The notes below the pieces were generated by a model. That model was not told the DNA's origin. It did not search any database and saw nothing but the letters and a program-made list of their open reading frames with translations. A stretch of DNA of 64,000 nucleotides from Setaria digitata (Eukaryota; Nematoda; Chromadorea; Rhabditida; Setariidae): positions 1 to 64,000 of the forward strand of contig RCAB01000256.1 of assembly GCA_003640385.1 (NCBI GenBank), in the 5' to 3' direction. Position numbers and translations under genes: made by a program. Positions within the stretch are counted from its first letter, which is position 1. Every line of letters begins with the position of its first letter. Below, piece by piece: positions 29,000 through 40,000 of this stretch.

Positions 29000-31900
29000 T
29001 TTAAATTTAATACTCGAATGAATATCCAGGTAAAACGTGCTTCTTTGACGTTTCACTGACATGAATTCATCGCTGTACACCTTTCTACTGGAACTGTTTT
29101 TCCGAACAAACAGTAACTGAAAAGGAAATATAGAAATGAGTGTTTTGGATATCTGTTCGGCAAAGTTATCAGAGAAATGAGTGATATGGTCGAATCCAGT
29201 TCTCCTACAATGCCTACTTCATCAACCGAGAGGCATCGTAATTCCAACAATTCCGGTAATAACTGAACCCTATGCACACCATACGGATCTCCAATGGTAT
29301 ATTATTGGTTCCTGGACGCATCACCGATCTTGGCCGATGGCCATGTTTAAGATAGTTTCGCGTGATCGGTACACTGCGTGGGTACGGCACAAGCTGCCAT
29401 GTAAGCATCGCCAATAGTTTCAACTTTGTAAACACCGCTCTAAAAGCTGAAGGAATAGAACTTCATAGCGCCAGCAGTAGCTGGTATTTCATCTTTGAGA
29501 AACTTCGATCTTAATAAGCCAATAATTGCAGAAGATTTAGTGTAAAGTAAAAAGAATAGAGATAATTTATGCTAAGGGTTTATTTACTATGCAGGAAAAA
29601 TTTGCAAATGTACTGGGAAATTTTCAAATTTTTAATTTTTACTTTTTCATTTACAAAATCAGGTAAGCGGGAAAAGATTCGTTTACAAATTAGGTAAATG
29701 AAAATTTGAAGGATGTTTACAATTTTAGCAATATAATCAAATCTGGTGTAAAGGTCGTTCGTCCAACATTTTTAAAGTGTCATGAGGTGTGCATGCAGCG
29801 CAGATCTTCGTAAATGCAACTGTATCGGAAAAGAGTAGCATTACTTCTGAATATTCATCTGAAAATTACAACTGTTCATTAGCTGTCGGAAGCAGTTAGA
29901 TTCAATGCTTTCCTAGCTCATCCTTCTTTGGTTTTTGGCTTCTTTATTTTTGTTCTTGCTTATTTTTTTTTTTTCTTTATCATTCTTTGTTTCTACTTTT
30001 TCTTTTTCTTTATCAGGATTGAAATGAGAACTAAATGCAAAAGCTATTTTCAAATATAAAATAATTTAGTCCTACGCGCTTCAACCGCTTGACCTATTCG
30101 AAGAATTTCGGCAACAGATGGAGAAGCAATTCATGTAGCAATTTTTCTGATTTATGCTTTTCAGCAGCTATTTTTTCAGTTAATTTCCTCAAATTGTTTT
30201 TTCTTTCTTTCAATTGTTCACTGTAAAACATCAATTAACTTTCAAATGAACAAATGAAATATTCTCATTGAGTTGTTGCTTCTTTAGACAGTAGCGTTTT
30301 TTGAATTGAAGTATTTCTGTATTTCTATGATTTTATTTCCTATTTCGATTCTGAAACTCGAGTTTCAACAGTGCGATTATATTCATTAATTAATATCAAA
30401 AACCACACCATGATTTTGAAATCAATGTTTATCCCTGGAGTTTCTTGATAATTGCTACCTTTCAACTTAACTAGTTTTCTGAAGTCTTTCTAAGTTACAT
30501 CAAGACTTACAATAAGAAACGCCCAATAACAATTGCCATGTTAACTGACTGACTAAACGATTGAATAATGTTGAACTTGAAGAGTAAGGAAAGATGTCTG
30601 AATTGATTCAAATATTTTTCATCGATAATTTGAAATTTAATTTAATGCACATATTATTACAAATAGCATTGTAATTTTATCGTTCTTTTCTTCAAGGAAA
30701 CTCGTAGATTTACTATTCCTCACTATTATAAGTAAATTAAAAGGGTATAAAGTTCATATGTTTCCAATTGCAATAATTATTATTAATAAGTGAAATATTG
30801 AAATAAATAAACGTTTGTTTAATCTACAGGGGTCTTGACTGATTAACCATGATAACTTTTCGAGCTGCATCATATAGCTGTATATCATTAATGTATAATT
30901 TTCGCTGATTATGATCGGTAATTTTAGATACATCCAACGTACCCATGTAAATAAAATGTCCATTTGATAAGAGTGTTATCGAGCCTGTTATAGCTTAATC
31001 AGTTTAGATTTTCTTGTTCTTAATCTTACCATCGAATTAGCTTCAAGACTATCCAAAATCTTTGGCTGTATCCCTAAAATACAACAAAAATTCAAAATGG
31101 ACTAACCCTTTAGTACGATTGATTGTGGACGAGTATCATTATCACTGGTATCATTCAATGCAAACACGAATATGCTGTTACGAAATGTCAACAGAGACTC
31201 GTAAATGAATGGTACCCGCAATGCATACCTTTCCATATACTCTTTATCTGTTCTTCAGTAAGCCAAAAAGTAATTAATCAGAGTACATGAAGATTATCGG
31301 ACTTACATTTGGATAGATAAGTTGCACGGCATCAGTCAGCAAAGTTACATCACATTTCAGCGATGCTGCATGTTTTCTGATCAAAACTCCTAGGAACAAA
31401 TTGCGATAATAGTAAAAGATATTTTTATGCATTATTTGCTTTTTGTCTAAAAAAAGGAAAGTTACTTAATGCACAGTAAACTGATATCTTTTATTTCGCT
31501 TATCGCAGTGTAATATTTGAAATTCTTTATTAGAGTAAATATGATATGGGAAAATAGCAGCAAATTCGCTTGATGATAAACCACATGGTTCCTTAAGTTT
31601 TGTTTTATAAGACTAGATTGTTATTCAAATAGAGGCCTATAGTCAGGTGAGAACTTGCAAATGTTTCTTCTCATCTTCTATGTCAGTAAGCTTTTTGCAA
31701 ATACGCTTAAATCTTCATGAAAGCTAACAAAATTTCCTATAGGAAATTTGAGAAAAATTATGCTAAACTGATAAAGAGCCAGATGTTACCTTTGACCATT
31801 CCTGGAAATCCTATCCGGGACAAATAGTAATGCAACAATAAGTCACCATTAAGATTCAATTCACAGCGGAAGGATGGTGGTCCATCGAGAAGGTAATATG

Positions 31901-32175
31901 GTCGACGAAGTAGTGGATCGTGTTCAAACCATCCAGGAAACCCTACTGGTAAATTAGGTCTCAATGTAATTCACTTTTAATTGAAATTTGATTTCAAATG
32001 ACCAGTTAGTGCTGCAAAAGAGAAGAAAATTTCACAGCTAAAAGTAAATTAAATTTTCTGAAAAAAAAAAAGAATACTTTGAGGTCGTACACAAGTGCTT
32101 GTAAAACTTGATCCCATCCAGCTTTCATTACAAAGTTCACGAAATATTCACCAAAAGCTTCCCAGAGCGATATAG
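29000..32175 (-). pseudogene. Soluble guanylate cyclase, decayed and lacking its 5' end
   Basis: Minus-strand exons recall the whole soluble cyclase order. HNOB: 32175-32078 (LWEAFGEYFVNFVMKAGWD) and about 31964-31790 (PPSFRCELNLNGDLLLHYY). HNOB/HNOBA: 31389-31307, 31247-31107 (RPQSIVLKG), 31073-31030 and 30984-30828 (KLYINDIQLYDAARKVIMV). Signalling helix: 30220-30076 (KHKSEKLLHEL then PSVAEILRIGQAVEAR). Cyclase: from 29439 (VYKVETIGDAYM, then RPGTNNIPLEIRM, ITGIVGITMP, YCLFGKTV). The frame breaks by about one base near 30118-30125, 29353-29360 and 29270-29281, and again after YCLFGKTV; two HNOBA junctions also have clashing phases. No exon for the first ~60 HNOB residues or for the start of the cyclase domain (metal-binding aspartates) was found. 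Introns are kept, so it is not a retrocopy. Alternative: indel errors, though neighbouring genes are clean. Confidence 0.75.
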
Positions 32176-32275
32176 CTAAAATCATTAGCAATGGAAATTT
32201 AAATTTAAGAAGTTTAGAATTTCTCGAAAAGTTTGGAAATAGAGAAAAGACATAAACTGAAGACTTAACTGACAT

Positions 32276-33325
32276 TGAAGTTTATTTTTTAATTTATAAG
32301 GAACATCATCTATTTCTAACCTTGCCTATAATTTAAAGACTTTCAAACACTCTTTCTCATAGAAAGGAAATGAATGGGTAATTTTGAAAGAAAACTCTCA
32401 GAACAGTTTGTGTAATTTGAGTTTTTAGACTGCAAATGATCGTTCGAATTTCACTCTCACTCTCATTCTTGTCAAAAGAAAAGATTTAATTAATTAGAAC
32501 GAGTTAATTTTTATTATGCAAAGTTCCTACCCATAACATTAGAAACAGTTCTGGCCATTTTCATTATTATTTGATCGTCGTAATAACATGTCATCATGCA
32601 TTCTTCTCCCTCTCTCAGATTGCAAAAATTTCTGCAATGGGCCAAATATAACAGAGCTGTTCACGGAGGAGCAATGAGAAAAAAAAACAACTGGCCAGAT
32701 GCCTTATTGGCTTTCTCCTCACCTTTCATTTTGTTGTTGAAATTCCTTACGTCGAAGTTATATTATTCTCGAATTATGAATTAACTCTTTCTTCAGCATG
32801 TTAAAGAAGAACGTAATGTGACTTAATTTCCTAAGGTTGTATATTTTAGTCTTTTATTGAAACAGTTCCAAAAAAAAAAATTTCCCAATATCAAATAATT
32901 TTAGAAGTTTGCACTGCCAAAATGTAATACATAATTCGATTTGGTTTTTAGAAAATTCAAAATTAAGTGAAAATTATTTTTAATTGTCCCAACAACCAAA
33001 ATGATAGTTACAAAGTGAAAATAAAAGAAAATGAATTACGGACAGTAACTTCCGTTATATAAACTTAAAAGCAAATCATCCCTTTATCACCATGCAAAAA
33101 AGAAAGAAAAAAAATTAAAAAAAAAGATCATTAACATTATCCAACCATATCTGTACAAAAAGCATTGGAAATCCCTAGTCTTAGCTATTCAAATTTATTA
33201 TTATTATTAGTAAGACTTCCTAACAAATAATTTTATCACGCCATCTAATAAATTTTTCTTGCACGCAACTATAATGGCTATTAAGCATTTGATTAAGTCA
33301 ACTTATCGGTTTTAGCTTCTTCAAT
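32276..33325. other. Intergenic, nothing recognised
   Basis: This is where the missing first exons of the guanylate cyclase would be expected on the minus strand; none were found. A short plus-strand frame at 32596-32784 has no motif. Confidence 0.45.
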
Positions 33326-33678
33326 GTGTTTTGCTTCCAACGGTTAACTAGATGTTTCCATAAATACATATTTGATTGCACTTGTCGAAAGAAAGAGAAT
33401 AATTATCTTGAACAATTCATAGAAAAGTTTAAAAATACTGCTAATTTAAGAACAAACACTCAGTCTCTTAAGCAATCTCTTAGTCTATTTTATAATTTAA
33501 TGCTTTCAGAAGAAAAACAGGTATCAATGCCTTGGGCTGATACGAATAGAACAATATGAAAGTACTGGAAAATATCTTCAAATCTTTCAGAAAGACTAAT
33601 AACACCTTATCAATTAATAATGAACAAAATTTTAGTGATCTATCTGAATATCGAACGGCCTTTTTATTAGCACTCTAA
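33326..33678 (+). other. Bacterial-like fragment: two overlapping short ORFs
   Basis: An ORF ending at 33559 (…LSEEKQVSMPWADTNRTI) is followed by a second frame starting at 33556, so stop and start share ATGA; it runs 40 codons to TAA at 33676-33678 (MKVLENIFKSFRK … SDLSEY). The 4-base overlap, lysine/asparagine-rich composition and lack of splice signals are typical of an AT-rich bacterium such as Wolbachia. The second frame vaguely resembles the start of an HK97-type phage portal protein, which I cannot confirm. Both are truncated, so any insertion is dead. Chance open frames are the main alternative. Confidence 0.3.
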
Positions 33679-33679
33679 C

Positions 33680-35899
33680 AAAAATAAGTGAAGAAGTGAG
33701 AATAATGAGATTAAAAATTTTCTCTAGCTAGAAGAAATATGATTATTATCAAAGCATAATTTTGAAGGCAGATTTTTAATCAGTGTCCAGTCATCAAACT
33801 GCTTTTTTATCATTTATGCACAAATTTTTATCAAAATGCTATTTTTGGATTTATACTTTATTAACAAAAATGAAAAATTAGCCAGTGGACAAAAAAAATT
33901 TTAACTTACAAAATTTCCAGCCATGCATCTTTGTCGTACTGCTCAAAAATCATATTGCGAAAACATTTATGAAACCAACCAATCTAAAATTTTGATTGTC
34001 ACAGAATGTTTATTCTTATTGCAACTATACTTTTAATCTAATCTGGAAATCAACCTATTAGAAATTCACAAACTTTTTTTCCTTTATATACGCCTAAATT
34101 GGTCTAAAATTTGAAATTAAGTTTGATATAAATTATAAAATAGGCTTAAATAAAAGCAATAAAATGGCAGCAAATAGAAAACAAAACTAGCCATAATGGA
34201 AACAGCCAAAGGTAAAGCAGCCTAGATGATAGCAACGTGCCTAAGGCAATCAGCTACTGCGAATTGTTTCCTTTGCATATTTGATCAACAAATATATCTA
34301 AAAATCTTCATATCCACATCAGATGATGTTTTTTTTTTTTCCAGTGATATAACATTTCCTCAGATGTCGGTGAAGAAATACCTGAACTAATTAGTTATCA
34401 ACTCGAAAAGTTTATTAATTAAAATTAAGTCCGATAACTGGCTATGACTTATTTTATATCCAACGGTTTCCAAATATAAGTTGGCTCCTACCAGATATTT
34501 TAGCATGGTTTTTTTCTTTTTTTTTTTTGAGATTCAGAAGCTCTTATTCTAAAGACTGAATAGGGAATCTGATGGAAATTTACCCAAACATAATTTGTCC
34601 GAGTACCACTGATCTTTAATCAAAGTTTGTTCGCGGAGTACATCACCAAATAAAAAGTACCGTTATTGTTGAAGATTTGCCACAGCAAATTCAAAATAGA
34701 AACAGAACTGATTACCTCGAATTAGCTGGTTTTGAATTTAAAAAAATCTGTGAAACAATTTGCTCAGCCCCTAAAAAAATTAAACTCTAAGAATTAAATA
34801 CGCATAAATGAACATAAACGATTCAAAGATTAATTTACAAAAAAGAAAAGATTTTTTTTTTAAATTAATTTTTTATCAGAACAAAGAGTTATCTGTTGAT
34901 AAATACTAATTAAACACATAGAAATGGAAGACAAATTCGACGAAATAAAAGACTCTTTTTCTTCTTGAATCCTACCTAAACTCAAAATCACACAAATTTT
35001 ACTATTCTCATTTATTTGGATTAAAATTCCATATCGATTTCTTATCAATGCACAATTCGTGTTGCACATTTTGTAAAAAACAAAAGTTTATCTCAAAACT
35101 GTGAAATTTCAAAGTTATGCAAAGTTTTCTCACTAGAATTTTTAAAATGAAAAAATTAGAAATTCTAAAAATCAATGGCAACAGTGAAATGTTTAATTTT
35201 TGGATTGAAGAGGTGCATAATTCATGATCAGACAAGTGGATAGTTTCAGTAAATCAGTTATCTTCAACGGCCATATCATATTATATATCATTTTAAAAGC
35301 TAGCAGGAAGTTACCTTCTTGAAGTTTCAACAAAAATATCGCGTTGAAAATTAAAATATTTAATATACCGCGGTATAAGATAAAGTTTTTATAAGAGGAA
35401 GTTGAAGACATTCGTTAAATTTGGGCGAGTTTTCTAAATTTTCGGAACTGTTCAGTTATTTGATGCATTCGGTTTTCTGGAAGTGATATGTCTCAAGTTA
35501 CTTCAAATATCGAATGAAAGGACAAAACTGATAGTAACATTTTGCAAATTGTTTAGGCCTAAGCAAATCATAAAACTAATGAAGTTATTTTGCTTTAACA
35601 TAACCAACTTTCTTCTTATGCCGTGCTTTTTTTGTAAAGTGAACGAATTTACGGACTTACATGGGAGATAACGCACAAAAATAAATTTGAAAAGAAAAAA
35701 AACAGGCAAATGGATGTGCGCTTTTTAATTCGAAATAATTTCTTCCGGATATTTTCCAGAAATGTCTTTCATTTTAATTGCACAACTGAAACAATTAAAT
35801 AAAAAAGAAGTGAAAATGACTATGAAGAGTTGGATCCATTTATGCGAATCGGGAGTTGAATCCATTTATGCGCAAGACAGTCTAACAATAATCCTTTCC
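33680..35899. other. Intergenic, nothing recognised
   Basis: Very AT-rich. Minus-strand frames at 34860-35411 and plus-strand frames at 35483-35671 consist of leucine/isoleucine/phenylalanine-rich sequence without splice partners and look like composition effects. Confidence 0.5.
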
Positions 35900-36107
35900 T
35901 GACTAACCAATTTTTTAACTGATGATGCACAACACACAAATTTCTAGTTTTTTATTACCGTCAAATGTTCTCAATGCATATCATATCCCGTAACTTTTTT
36001 GTNTCTGACTAACCAATTTTTTAACTGATGTTGCACAACACACATATTTCTAGTTTTTATTACCGTCAAATGTTCTCAATGCATATCATATCCCGTAACT
36101 TTTTTGT
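35900..36107. repeat. Direct duplication flanking a single N (assembly join)
   Basis: 35900-36002 and 36006-36107 are about 103-bp copies with two or three mismatches and one T-run indel, separated by the N at 36003. Same signature as at 22.2 kb: unmerged overlapping contig ends. Confidence 0.88.
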
Positions 36108-36445
36108 CATAATCATTAACAGGAAATATTTCCTACATGTCCAGAATAACTTAATACTCTACCGAGTTTGCATTCCAGAACTTTTTTCTATTTTTGAGAT
36201 ATACATACATTTCTCTTATAAACAGTATACTGAGGAGATCTAAAAGAGCCTTCCTTACGCGCAAGTACTAAAGAATCGGCACAGTATATAAGTGATAAAT
36301 GTTGATTTAAATTACTGATGAAAACAGTGACTAATTATTTCATTTCTTACAACAAAAACTAAAGAAAGAAAACACATTTTTACTTGAATAGCAATCTACA
36401 ACAAAAAGTACATGATCAGAAAGTTGGGAAAATGGAAGCAGCAGC

Positions 36446-36978
36446 CTAGGACAGAAAACTGAGAAGAGAATAACCAATCAGCAAAACGTATGTGGTCAAT
36501 GTGCATATAGTTTTCTCGAGAAAATTAGTTGTTAAAAGAATTATCATTTTCTGCCGTGAACAGTTATGAAGTAGCAAAAACAGACCACAGTTAAAGCTCG
36601 ATTCTCCTCGACTTCGTATAGCAGCTTCATAATTTGAGACAGCTGCATTTACAAGAAAAAAATTCAGAATGTCAAGAAGCTTACAATGGACAAAAAACTG
36701 AGAAAAAAGGAAAAAATAAAAAGAAAAAAGACTGGTAATAAGCGCAGCTCCAATTAATATATCATTCCATCGCGTCTTCTTCAAACATCGACTGTCCAAT
36801 TTATTGACAAAATCAAATTTCCTAAGACAAAAGTTCATCTCTAACTTCTTTACTTGCGACTTCATTCGAAAAACAAAAATTCACACATCTAATTAGTTAG
36901 TTAAACTTTGGAAATGTGGCACTGCAAACCACGAAACTGGTCAATCATTGCATCTTCCAAAACTCTATCAGATTTCTT
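36446..36978 (-). CDS. Candidate small membrane protein, unrecognised
   Basis: Downstream of wdr-6 on the same strand. A 24-codon exon 36978-36907 has a TTCATTCAG acceptor and AAA|GTTTAA donor (VLEDAMIDQFRGLQCHISK). It could join in phase to the frame starting around 36865 (KFDFVNKLDSRCLKKTRW), which runs straight into a hydrophobic segment (DILIGAALITSLFSFYFFLF). A short amphipathic helix followed by a C-terminal membrane anchor is the layout of small SNAREs of the BET1 class, but key heptads are not convincing. A second acceptor (TAAATGCAG, about 36650) offers another exon in a different frame. Confidence 0.3.
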
Positions 36979-37073
36979 CTGAATGAACGGTACAAAATGG
37001 ATCCGATATTAGTGAGACGGAAGAAGAATGAGAGTCAGCTCTTGAGTCCCTTCGATTCTCAGGTATTATTGCA

Positions 37074-40000
37074 TTAGAAAAAATGAAAGGAACAATTGTC
37101 GAAATTAACAACACAAATTGATGTGCCAGCAACGCTACATTTTACGACATTATTACTGACATTTGAAACGATCAACGATGAAGGATCAGCAATGTTCAAC
37201 AACACAGATCGTTTGAAATTCAACTGAAACAAAAGATGGCTCTTTAACAAAAACAAGCCACAACACTTTGGGAAAATAATGTTTCGACCAATGGAAAACT
37301 ACCCAGAAACTACCAAGTTTCTTCCGAAAAGCTGAGATAGCATGAAGTTGAAAAAAAAAAATAATTATTACAGACTTTTTTTCTTTACTTCAGTGCGATT
37401 CCTAAATTCATCTCTTCCCATTTATTGATTTTGAACAAACTATCAATCGGTATGTGCACAAAGTTGCAAATTAAAAATAGCGATACTGAATAATGAATTC
37501 TCAATACTCAAATTCTGGAAGAATAAGAACGCCCATTCGACAGTTGGCACAGATTTTCAAAATGATTGAAAACTAGCAAATTTAAAATTATTCATCTGTT
37601 TTGAGAATAAGGCAAATATAATAATGCATTATATTTAGTCGATAATCCGAAAGATATCTTTCTTTTTAAATATGTTTACTTTCTTAAAGTAAACATATTT
37701 AAATGCTTTGCTACAAAATATTATTCTTTCTAAAGAGGCAAATTGTCGAGATTTAGAAAAGAAAAAAAACTAGGTGAATTAGGTAATGTTCGCATAAAGA
37801 TGCTTTTTCAAAATTTAAAGCCCTGCTTTCTCATTCAAATAAAAAAAAGAGAAAAAAACTACCGAAATTTAGTACATTCGGATAAATCTTTCATTAGGAA
37901 CAACAAATATACAGTCCCATTAACTTACCGTTTGATGAACAAGAGAATAAGCGAATACTGCGAGCCGGCAGTCTAATGCTATTGAAATTACCAAAAGTGA
38001 TTCTGAGGTCCGGAAAAGACACAAGTCTATAAGAGTGTTATCTAAGTAGGAAAAGCTTAAACTTTGCGAATAGTATAAAGTACAATAAAAGTTTCTACTT
38101 TCGAAATTTTGCTAACTGATGTGAGCACATTTCTTGCAAAGGTAAAATAAGTGTCTACCTGTACAAGTAGCACTATGCCAACAATTGATACTTTTCATGA
38201 AATTCCAATTTTTTTTAATTTGTAATATAGTGACAGCACCAGATTCGGAACCCACACCAATATACAAGTCTAAATGATAAAAAAGTGAGCTGCTAACTTT
38301 CTACTTTGGCAAACTGTTAAACCTTTCCTTATGCAACTCAAAGATTTTAAATGACTAATTCAAATTTAAAAACTGCTAAACTTACCATTCTCGTTGTACA
38401 TGGCCAACGCACTCAATCCACACTTCTCTACTTCGATCATTTCATGACGCTTCTGTTCAACTGATTCGGAGAAACTCCAGATGTGCAATATTCCTGTAGA
38501 AGAGATGGCACAGCACAAAAATCCATCATTTAACGAAACACAGGAAACTTTAATCATAATTCCATCACTGATAGTTGATTCGTGCAAAACAAAGTACTTT
38601 TTTGAATCTAACCTCTTGCTGATTTCGTATAATCTGAAAACTCTTGAGATATATCAACAACAAGCTCTCCATGCTGTAGATAATAATTTCAAGAACTTTA
38701 AGCGGTTGGTGCATCTACGTCGCACTTACTTAAAACAATACTTACATTAGTCTTCCATCTGAGCTTGTAATCAGAAATCGAATATAAGGGTTGACCGATA
38801 TAAAACGAACACTCAACAATCTACAGTTTCCTTTTATACGGGTGTTAAATAATTGGTACACATTTCCTGGAAGGAAAAGAAATGATTCAACAAATAATTA
38901 AGCGAATCAATAGAAAATTAGAACATACCTGCTTCCAGGTACCAAATAAAAATTTCCGATTTTCCCCCAACAGAAATGAGGTAAGGACCCATTACACAAA
39001 CACAGCACACTGAAGAAGAATGAGCTTGCAACCGTTGTATTACTTCAACACATCCTGAAAAATTTTTGTTTTAGTCATTTTCTGAATTTGAAGACCTCGA
39101 GCCGCTTATTGAAAAACCGAATTCATTCTCAAAGCCTCATAAAACATTATTGAGTGTTACTAAAACCATCAGCAAAGATTCATTTTAATTTCAACTAATA
39201 AATACGCAAGATCATACCCCAGCACTGCAAGTAAAAAAACAATTAAATCCAAACCTGTATTTGCAAATCTGGATAAAACAAGCGCGCCATCGAGACCACC
39301 AGTAACATATAATTCTTTCTGATTAATTCTTACGGTTGCTACTGATGTTATACTCGACAAATGCAAATTAGACTGTAAAAAAACATTTGTTGAAACCTTA
39401 AAATCAAAAAGCATTTCTTGAAACCAATTACACGTCATGTAAATTTCAGAATTCAATTATGAAAATTTACTTTATTCTTAAGTGAACTTATTATGTCACG
39501 TGTCCAAATAGATCCAGAAACCAAGAATGCTTTGCCGTAACATCAATTTGTACAGTATTTATTTCAACAATTTCGGATTTGATCTCACCCTGATTTTCTT
39601 CAAAATTTCGACACTCATGTCAGTAAAAAACTCAAAGCAGCTTACTGTATCTCCTAAAGAAATGAAAGAAAAAAAAAAAACTTTAATACCATTCAAAATT
39701 CCATTACTACTTCTGGCATGTCCAAATTATTAATGAAAAGAAGTGACAAAATCTGTAGAGTGTAATGAAGAGATAAATTTTCCACTCCCGTTCACTTTTA
39801 CTGATCATTGTTAACACCCTGGCAAAACAAAATCTGCATTCTTATGACAACCAACCTTAATTATATGCAAATCATTTAAGCCAAGTATGATTCTTGAAAT
39901 TCTCCTTTTTATAACAAATTCAAAACATATTGATTTCAATCTACCACAACTTCGATTTCCTTCCGGCATTGATAAACACCATGAACGACGCCTTCCTCCA

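Noticed and set aside
29214..29435. Minus-strand 73-codon ORF as an independent protein
   Set aside because: It mixes out-of-frame and in-frame pieces of the guanylate cyclase domain (RPGTNNIPLEIRM is the true frame).
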